DNA of 11,477 nt, from the NCBI GenBank assembly GCA_019114115.1, contig DXGD01000296.1, forward strand, positions 1 to 11,477. Direction: 5' to 3'. Positions 6,847-11,477 of the stretch are shown here, one piece after another. Numbering within the stretch: position 1 is the first letter of the stretch; each line of letters opens with the position of its first letter. The position numbers and the translations under genes are program-made. The notes beneath the pieces are model-generated. The model was not told the origin of the DNA, did no database searches, and saw only the letters and a list, made by a program, of their open reading frames with translations. The DNA is from Candidatus Nesterenkonia stercoripullorum (GTDB lineage Bacteria > Actinomycetota > Actinomycetes > Actinomycetales > Micrococcaceae).

Positions 6847-8274
6847 ATGACTAGTGTGCCTGTTCCGCTCACTGCGCTGAGCCTGCCTGTGGAGTCCTTC
6901 GGCCCGATAGACGACCTCGTGGAGCTGCTTCCCCATTTCGTCCCCAGCGGAGTGTGGCTGCGCGAGGGCCGGGGAATGATCGGGCTGGGCGTTTCAGCCC
7001 GGACCAGTGCACGCGGCGCCGAACGGTTCGCACAGCTCGCCCACTGGTACGACGCCGTCCGCGGCACCTCGACCACGCATGGACCGCAGGAACTGGAGGC
7101 CGTCCCCGGCACCGGGCTCACCGCTTTCGTCACCGTCAGCTACGCGGCCGATTCGGCGGCCGATTCCGAGCTGGTGATTCCCGAGATCGTGCTGGGCCGT
7201 TCCGCTGAGACGCAGTGGGTCACCCTGATCCAGGAAGCCGGCGACGACGCCCAGCCGCCGAACGCAGCCGATGTCAGTGCAGCGCTGCACCGCTACCGGC
7301 TGGCAGTCAGCGAGACGGACCCCTGGCGACTGAGTCTCTCGACCCGCTCTCAGGACGCGGCCGGGCTGAGTGGGCACGAGCTTCCGCCTGCGGTGCTGCG
7401 TGAGGGGACGCACCCCGAGGAGCACTACCTGGAGGCCGTGCGGGCCGGCACGACCGCGATTCAGCAGCGGCGGGTCGAGAAGATCGTCCTCGCCCGCGAT
7501 GCCGTAGTCACCGCAGAGGCACCCTTGGCAGCCGGCACAGTGCTGCGCGAGCTCGCCCGGCAGTATCACGACTGCTGGACATACTTCGCCGGATCAGTGC
7601 TCGGTGCGACCCCTGAGATGCTGGTCCAGGTCCGCGGGGATCAGCTGCGCGCCCGTGTGCTGGCTGGCACCGTCGACGGCGAGGTGCCCCTCGAAGAAGC
7701 CCGGGCCGCGCTGCTTCACGATGCGAAACAGCGCAATGAGCACCAGATCGCCGTCGAGTCTCTGCTGAGCCACCTCGGGCCGGTGACCTCTTCGCTCAGT
7801 GCCCAGGATCGCCCGGAAGTGCTGGTGCTGCCGAATGTGTATCACCTGGCCACCGACGTGACGGGCCGGCTCAGTCGTGATGAAGACGCTTCCGCTGGCG
7901 GTGTTGAGGCTGATGATGCTGTGGCTGATGACGCTGTGGCTGGCACTGGTCAGCTCTCCCCGCTGTTCGTCGCCGAGCGTGCCCATCCCACTGCGGCGAT
8001 CTGCGGCACTCCGACGGCGACGGCGCAGCATATGATCGCCGCCCTGGAGGAGCTGGACCGTGGTCCGTTCTCCGGCCCGGTGGGCTGGATCGACGGTGCC
8101 GGCAACGCCGACTTCGGCATCGCCCTGCGCGGTGGGGTGCTGGAGGACGAGGGAGCCGCGATCAGGCTCTACGCTGGCTGCGGCGTCGTGACGGGGTCTG
8201 AGCCCGAAGCCGAGCTTGCCGAGACGTGGGCCAAGATGAGGCCTATGCTCAGTGCGCTGGGGCTCCGCCGCTGA
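6847..8274 (+). CDS. menF: Isochorismate synthase (MenF-type, chorismate-binding family)
   Basis: Mg2+-dependent conversion of chorismate to isochorismate, the entry step of menaquinone synthesis. The 475 residues have a variable N-terminal half and a C-terminal chorismate-binding domain from about 188. Motifs are VEKIVLARD (210-218, K212 the expected general base), GATPEMLV (253-260, E257 the likely acid), LAGTVDG (272-278), the NEHQIAVE metal region (297-304), AHPTAAICGTP (379-389), GPVGWIDGAGNADFGIALR (410-428) and YAGCGVVTGSEPEAELAETWAK (442-463). Isochorismate synthase fits better than anthranilate or salicylate synthase because of the menD/menC/menG context. Residues about 343-369 are an acidic insert carrying a 15-bp tandem repeat, absent from standard MenF. 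It appears to be leaderless. Its stop codon is 11 bp from that of menD on the other strand. Confidence 0.92.
   Translation: MTSVPVPLTALSLPVESFGPIDDLVELLPHFVPSGVWLREGRGMIGLGVSARTSARGAERFAQLAHWYDAVRGTSTTHGPQELEAVPGTGLTAFVTVSYAADSAADSELVIPEIVLGRSAETQWVTLIQEAGDDAQPPNAADVSAALHRYRLAVSETDPWRLSLSTRSQDAAGLSGHELPPAVLREGTHPEEHYLEAVRAGTTAIQQRRVEKIVLARDAVVTAEAPLAAGTVLRELARQYHDCWTYFAGSVLGATPEMLVQVRGDQLRARVLAGTVDGEVPLEEARAALLHDAKQRNEHQIAVESLLSHLGPVTSSLSAQDRPEVLVLPNVYHLATDVTGRLSRDEDASAGGVEADDAVADDAVAGTGQLSPLFVAERAHPTAAICGTPTATAQHMIAALEELDRGPFSGPVGWIDGAGNADFGIALRGGVLEDEGAAIRLYAGCGVVTGSEPEAELAETWAKMRPMLSALGLRR
7909..7938 (+). repeat. 15-bp tandem duplication inside menF
   Basis: GCTGATGATGCTGTG (7909-7923) is followed directly by GCTGATGACGCTGTG (7924-7938), with one silent difference (GAT/GAC). 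It encodes ADDAV twice in the acidic insert at residues 355-364. Being 15 bp long, gain or loss of a unit keeps the reading frame. Confidence 0.9.
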
Positions 8275-8285
8275 GCCTCCCCCGG

Positions 8286-10241
8286 TCAGAGGCCCCCGCT
8301 CAGCCCAGCCAGCCGCTCATGCAGACCCCGTAACCCAGCCCGGTCCGTGCGGACCTCGATCATCCGCCTGCCGCTGACCGTGTCCGCCTCACGCAGCAGA
8401 GCGGACAGCTCCTGCGCCGTCGTCGCCTGCGCATAGGCACAGCCGTATGCGTCGGCCAATCCGGCCAGGCCGACATCCTGGGGTGTGCCGAAGAGGCGTT
8501 CGACGCGCTGGGCCCACCCGGGACGGCGTCCCACCTCGCCGTGTTCGAGCTGGTCGAAGATGGCCCCGCCGCCGTCGTTGATCACTACGATGTCCAGCTC
8601 CGGGCGCTGCTCCCCCACTGGGAGCAGCAGGGCGTTGACGTCGTGGAGGAAGGTCAGGTCCCCCACCATCGCCGTGACCCTCCGGCCCAGCCCCAGGGCG
8701 ATGCCGGCGGCCGCCGAGACGTTGCCGTCTATGCCGGAGACTCCGCGCAGGGCATAGACCCGGGACGACTGCCGACCGGCACGAACGTCATCTGCGGGCG
8801 CGGCCGAGCTGGGCGCAGCCGGGGCGGGTGACACCGGGTTGCGTGAAGTGGGCCCAGGCGAGGCGGCGAGATCCACATCGCGGATCACGGAGGAGGAGCC
8901 CAGCAGCAACGGCGTCGTCACATTCCGCGCCACGACCTGGGCCGCATGCACGGAATTCAGCCCCGGCGTCGCCGCCAGCTCCTCATCGAGCCGGGCCTGC
9001 GCACGTCTGCCCAGCTCCTGCCACGTATCGAGCCACTTCTGCGGCGCCTTGCCGGCGAACTCAGCCAGTTCCTCCGGGGTGCTGACTCGTGGCCGCGAGA
9101 GCCGCTCGTCGAACCAGCTCTCCGTCCCCTGGGCGTACTGCACCACTGCGTCGGTCCTGCGCAGCAGACCAGCGACGGCCCTTGTCAGCGTCGGGCGACC
9201 CACGACGACGACGCGTTCCACTGCGTCGAGCAGCTCTGCAGGCGGACCCCCAGCGGGAGTCCCGAGGAGCAGGAGGTATCCCGGGACCCCGCCGAGAAGG
9301 GGCCGGCCATCCCCCGCCGAAGGTTCGGCGAAGACGGGCTGGCCTGAGCGTGCCGCGATCTCGAGCGCTTCAGCGGGTGCGCCGTGGCCGAGCACGAAGA
9401 GGGTTCGGCGTTCCGCCACGTCAGAATCCACGCCCGGGCGCGCTCCTGTGCGCACATGCTCGGTGGCACGCTCCGCACCGGGGGGCGCGGTACCGTGATG
9501 GGCCGCGCTGGGGTGGTTACCGCCCTCTGCAGCTGTCCCGGTTGCCTCCTCGGCACTCACCTCCGCGGCTTGCTGTGGGGCCAGTGCAGCGGGCTCCTCG
9601 GGACGTTCTGCCGGCTGGGGGACGAGCGGGTCGCGGAACCCGATGTTCAGGTGCACCGGCCCACGCCGGTAGACGGCGCGTTCGAGCAACCCGGATACTG
9701 TTCGGGCGATGTGCTCGTCGTCGTGGTCTCTCGATGGCGAGACGAGGCCCGGCTGCCCCGCCTGCGGCTGCTCCAGATGCACTTCCCCGCGAACGCGCAG
9801 CGTGAACATTCCCTGCTGCTGCAACGTCTGGTTCGCGCCAGTGCCGTGCAGCTCCTCCGGCCGATCCGCGGTGATCGCGACAAGCGGCACCCCAGCCAGG
9901 TCCGCCTCCATCATGGCCGGCAGCAGATTGCCCGTCGCCGTCCCCGAGGTGGTGACCATTCCCACAGGCTCGTCACGGCTGAGCGCGATCCCCAGGGCCG
10001 TGAATGCCGCGGATCGCTCATCGATGCGCACGTGCAGGCTGAGCTCGCCGCGGTGCTCAGCCTCAGCCAGCGCATAGGCCATCGGCGCCGACCGGGAGCC
10101 CGGCGAGACCACTACGTGCCTCATCCGGCCGCGCAGCCCACGCACCACACTGCGCGCCAGGACCATCGATGCGACATCGGATGCGTCACTGTGAGGTGCG
10201 GAATCAGCAATGCGGGCAGCGCCCGAGCCGGCGGAGGTCAT
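8286..10241 (-). CDS. menD: SEPHCHC synthase MenD, enlarged by two linkers
   Basis: ThDP- and Mg2+-dependent enzyme joining isochorismate with the succinic semialdehyde unit from 2-oxoglutarate (2-succinyl-5-enolpyruvyl-6-hydroxy-3-cyclohexene-1-carboxylate synthase). The 651 residues include SPGSRSAP (46-53, with the substrate-binding Arg), RIDERSAAF (72-80, E75 the ThDP-activating Glu), TTSGTATGNLLPAMMEA (97-113) and ITADRPEELHGTGANQT (123-139). The C-terminal ThDP domain has RGVSGIDGNVS (499-509), GDLTFLHD (527-534) and NDGGGAIF (555-562). Usual MenD length is about 550-590; the excess lies in two Ala/Pro/Glu-rich stretches at about 207-277 and 460-492. Start ATG 10241 has AGGA (10250-10253) eight bases upstream. 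ATG 10250 overlaps that site, and a longer frame to 10322 crosses the hairpin. It follows menC with a 126-bp gap. Confidence 0.94.
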   Translation of the reverse strand: MTSAGSGAARIADSAPHSDASDVASMVLARSVVRGLRGRMRHVVVSPGSRSAPMAYALAEAEHRGELSLHVRIDERSAAFTALGIALSRDEPVGMVTTSGTATGNLLPAMMEADLAGVPLVAITADRPEELHGTGANQTLQQQGMFTLRVRGEVHLEQPQAGQPGLVSPSRDHDDEHIARTVSGLLERAVYRRGPVHLNIGFRDPLVPQPAERPEEPAALAPQQAAEVSAEEATGTAAEGGNHPSAAHHGTAPPGAERATEHVRTGARPGVDSDVAERRTLFVLGHGAPAEALEIAARSGQPVFAEPSAGDGRPLLGGVPGYLLLLGTPAGGPPAELLDAVERVVVVGRPTLTRAVAGLLRRTDAVVQYAQGTESWFDERLSRPRVSTPEELAEFAGKAPQKWLDTWQELGRRAQARLDEELAATPGLNSVHAAQVVARNVTTPLLLGSSSVIRDVDLAASPGPTSRNPVSPAPAAPSSAAPADDVRAGRQSSRVYALRGVSGIDGNVSAAAGIALGLGRRVTAMVGDLTFLHDVNALLLPVGEQRPELDIVVINDGGGAIFDQLEHGEVGRRPGWAQRVERLFGTPQDVGLAGLADAYGCAYAQATTAQELSALLREADTVSGRRMIEVRTDRAGLRGLHERLAGLSGGL

Positions 10242-10258
10242 GGGATCCATCCTACGAA

Positions 10259-10287
10259 CTCGCGCGGGCTGCTCCCGACCGCGCGAG
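10259..10287 (-). promoter_or_regulatory. Strong hairpin just upstream of menD
   Basis: Arms 10259-10267 and 10279-10287 (CTCGCGCGG with CCGCGCGAG) form a perfect 9-bp stem with an 11-nt loop in the menC-menD gap. In the menD-sense RNA the stem ends five bases before the AGGA ribosome-binding site. No T-run follows, so a classical terminator is unlikely. It may limit menD expression relative to menC, protect a processed 5' end, or bind a regulator. Confidence 0.45.
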
Positions 10288-10367
10288 GGTGCCGCAGCGC
10301 ACTGGCCGCTGTTTCTGGTCACTACTCAGGGGACCGCCCAGAACACTTCCGCACGCCACGGAGCTCC

Positions 10368-11426
10368 TTAGCCTTCGCTACGTTCGCGCCAGACCTCATG
10401 CGCCTGCTGAGCCCGGCGCATCCACCAACGGCGTCGTTCGGGACTGACCGCGCACTCCCGCAGAGCATGCGCCGACGGCGACGGCGCAGTGATGCGGCCC
10501 TGCTGCACGGGCACGCAGAGGGACCCTCCCGCAGGGATGAGCGGCTCTTCCACGACGTCCCGGGCCAGCAGCGCGACTGTGCCGAGGCCGCAGGGATAGG
10601 GAAGCCGCTCGAGCCGGGCCGCGAGGGCTAGCCCGCTGGTGAGCCCCACCGACGTGTCCAGCGCAGAGGAGACGACGGCGTCGAGCCCCGCCTCCGCCAC
10701 GATCCGCGCGGCCGGTCCCACCCCGCCCAGCGGAGCAGCTTTGACCACGATCACCTCAGCAGCGCCGAGCCGCGCCACCCGCAGGGGGTCTTCCGCCTTG
10801 CGTACGGCTTCGTCAGCCGCGATCTTCACGGCGATTCCGAGCCTGTCCAAATGCTCGCGCAGATCAGCCAGGGGCTCGATGCCAGCGACCGGCTGCTCGA
10901 TGTACTCCAGCGCCTCACCGGCGACCTCGGCGAGTTCTGCGACAGCACGTTCTGCCTCCTCCACGCTCCACCCGCCGTTGGCGTCAGCGCGCATGCCGGC
11001 CTGCGGGAGCAGTCGGCGGACTTCCCGGAACCGGGCGACGTCGTCCTCAAGCTGCTGCCCGGGCTCCGCGACTTTGACCTTCACCGCTGGGATGCTCTCC
11101 AGCTCACCGAACCGGTGCAGAACGTCTTCCACCTCACCGGGCGGTACTGCCGGAACTGTCGCATTGACAGGAATCACGTCTCGGCGCGCTGCCCCCAGGC
11201 CTGACCACCCCGCCTCGAGCGCAGCCCCCCACCAGGACGCGGATTCCGCTGCGGAGTACTCCGGGAAGGGAGCGAACTCGGCCCACCCCGCGGGGCCCTG
11301 CAGCAGCATGGCTTCCCGTGCGCTCTGGCCCCGGAAGCGGGTGCGCATGGGCAGGGCGACAACGTGTGCGGCGTGCAGTGCATCCTCCACCTCGCTGGCT
11401 GAAGGCTGAACGCTGGGAGGTGTCAT
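10368..11426 (-). CDS. menC: o-Succinylbenzoate synthase (MenC, enolase superfamily)
   Basis: Dehydrates 2-succinyl-6-hydroxy-2,4-cyclohexadiene-1-carboxylate (SHCHC) to o-succinylbenzoate in menaquinone synthesis. The 352 residues carry the enolase-superfamily catalytic set. KVKV at 116-119 holds the lysine pair K116/K118. The metal ligands are D148 (RADANGGW), E177 (EYIEQP) and D205 (AADEAV). K229 (VVKAAPLGG) is the second catalytic lysine. SSALDTSVGL (253-262) lies in the last barrel strands. ATG 11426 is the start; no usable Shine-Dalgarno precedes it, but a TAGACT -10 box ends seven bases upstream. The last 30 residues are Arg/Trp-rich and variable. It is the first gene of a menC-menD pair. 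Some relatives of this superfamily racemise N-acyl amino acids, but the neighbours favour MenC. Confidence 0.92.
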   Translation of the reverse strand: MTPPSVQPSASEVEDALHAAHVVALPMRTRFRGQSAREAMLLQGPAGWAEFAPFPEYSAAESASWWGAALEAGWSGLGAARRDVIPVNATVPAVPPGEVEDVLHRFGELESIPAVKVKVAEPGQQLEDDVARFREVRRLLPQAGMRADANGGWSVEEAERAVAELAEVAGEALEYIEQPVAGIEPLADLREHLDRLGIAVKIAADEAVRKAEDPLRVARLGAAEVIVVKAAPLGGVGPAARIVAEAGLDAVVSSALDTSVGLTSGLALAARLERLPYPCGLGTVALLARDVVEEPLIPAGGSLCVPVQQGRITAPSPSAHALRECAVSPERRRWWMRRAQQAHEVWRERSEG

Positions 11427-11433
11427 ACCTGCC

Positions 11434-11439
11434 AGTCTA
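11434..11439 (-). promoter_or_regulatory. -10 element giving a leaderless start for menC
   Basis: TAGACT on the minus strand (11439-11434) ends exactly seven bases before the menC ATG at 11426, the same hexamer and spacing as before the SUKH-like gene at 3861. The GCAGGT next to the ATG is too close to act as a ribosome-binding site. No -35 consensus is visible at 16-18 bp. Confidence 0.45.
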
Positions 11440-11477
11440 GGGTTCGTCGCGGGAGGCGCTGACCACGAACATCATCG
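11437..11477 (-). CDS. Possible 3' end of an upstream minus-strand gene
   Basis: One minus-strand frame reads MMFVVSASRDEP and ends in TAG at 11439-11437. Eleven of its twelve visible sense codons end in G or C, matching the local coding bias, while the other two minus-strand frames do not fit. If real, its stop codon forms part of the menC -10 box. Twelve codons are too few to name a product or be certain. Confidence 0.3.
   Translation of the reverse strand, partial: MMFVVSASRDEP

Noticed and set aside
10242..10322. Longer MenD start at 10322
   Set aside because: It crosses the strong hairpin and adds 27 atypical residues, while ATG 10241 has a well-spaced AGGA.
9384..10631. Long plus-strand frame across the menD start and menC end
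   Set aside because: It crosses two confident minus-strand genes and their spacer; Arg/His-rich composition typical of GC-rich antisense frames.
1..11477. Mobile elements, CRISPR arrays, tRNA or rRNA genes, riboswitches
   Set aside because: No transposase, integrase, regularly spaced repeats, tRNA-like cloverleaf or known riboswitch core was seen when reading either strand.

Overview
The window is an 11.5 kb stretch of GC-rich chromosome (roughly two thirds G+C by eye, with a strong third-position G/C bias in every gene). It looks like a high-GC actinobacterium, most plausibly of the Micrococcaceae (Nesterenkonia/Arthrobacter/Micrococcus type). The reasons are the actinobacterial FprA-type ferredoxin reductase, the MenG/polyprenyl synthase pair, the short -10-only promoters next to start codons, and Ala/Glu/Asp-rich low-complexity inserts. 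The genus is an inference. I see no mobile element, tRNA, rRNA or CRISPR array.

Layout: (1) 1-911, minus strand, a C-terminally incomplete Na+/phosphate symporter gene. The spacer before it (912-1276) holds a good candidate PHO box of two 11-nt direct repeats. (2) 1277-2161, plus strand, an HtpX-like membrane zinc protease. (3) 2220-3680, minus strand, an FprA-type ferredoxin/adrenodoxin-NADP+ reductase, convergent with htpX across a small hairpin. (4) 3861-4888, plus strand, a two-gene unit: a small acidic SMI1/KNR4 (SUKH)-like protein and a HIT-family nucleotide hydrolase/transferase. (5) 4903-6677, minus strand, the two-gene unit menG then a long-chain polyprenyl diphosphate synthase. (6) 6847-8274, plus strand, menF (isochorismate synthase). 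(7) 8286-11426, minus strand, menC then menD. (8) A few codons of a possible further minus-strand gene end at 11437.

The right two thirds form a menaquinone (vitamin K2) locus. MenF turns chorismate into isochorismate. MenD adds the succinic semialdehyde unit from 2-oxoglutarate. MenC dehydrates the MenD/MenH product to o-succinylbenzoate. The polyprenyl synthase supplies the side chain, and MenG carries out the last C-methylation. MenH, MenE, MenB, MenI and MenA are not in the window. FprA fits as a redox neighbour but is not part of the pathway.

The region is mostly ordinary core metabolism, and I do not see a new multi-gene system. The points most worth checking are the PHO box before the symporter, three genes whose -10 box lies 7-9 nt before the start codon (probably leaderless mRNAs), a strong hairpin at the menD ribosome-binding site, and low-complexity insertions in MenD and MenF, including a near-perfect 15-bp tandem duplication inside menF.
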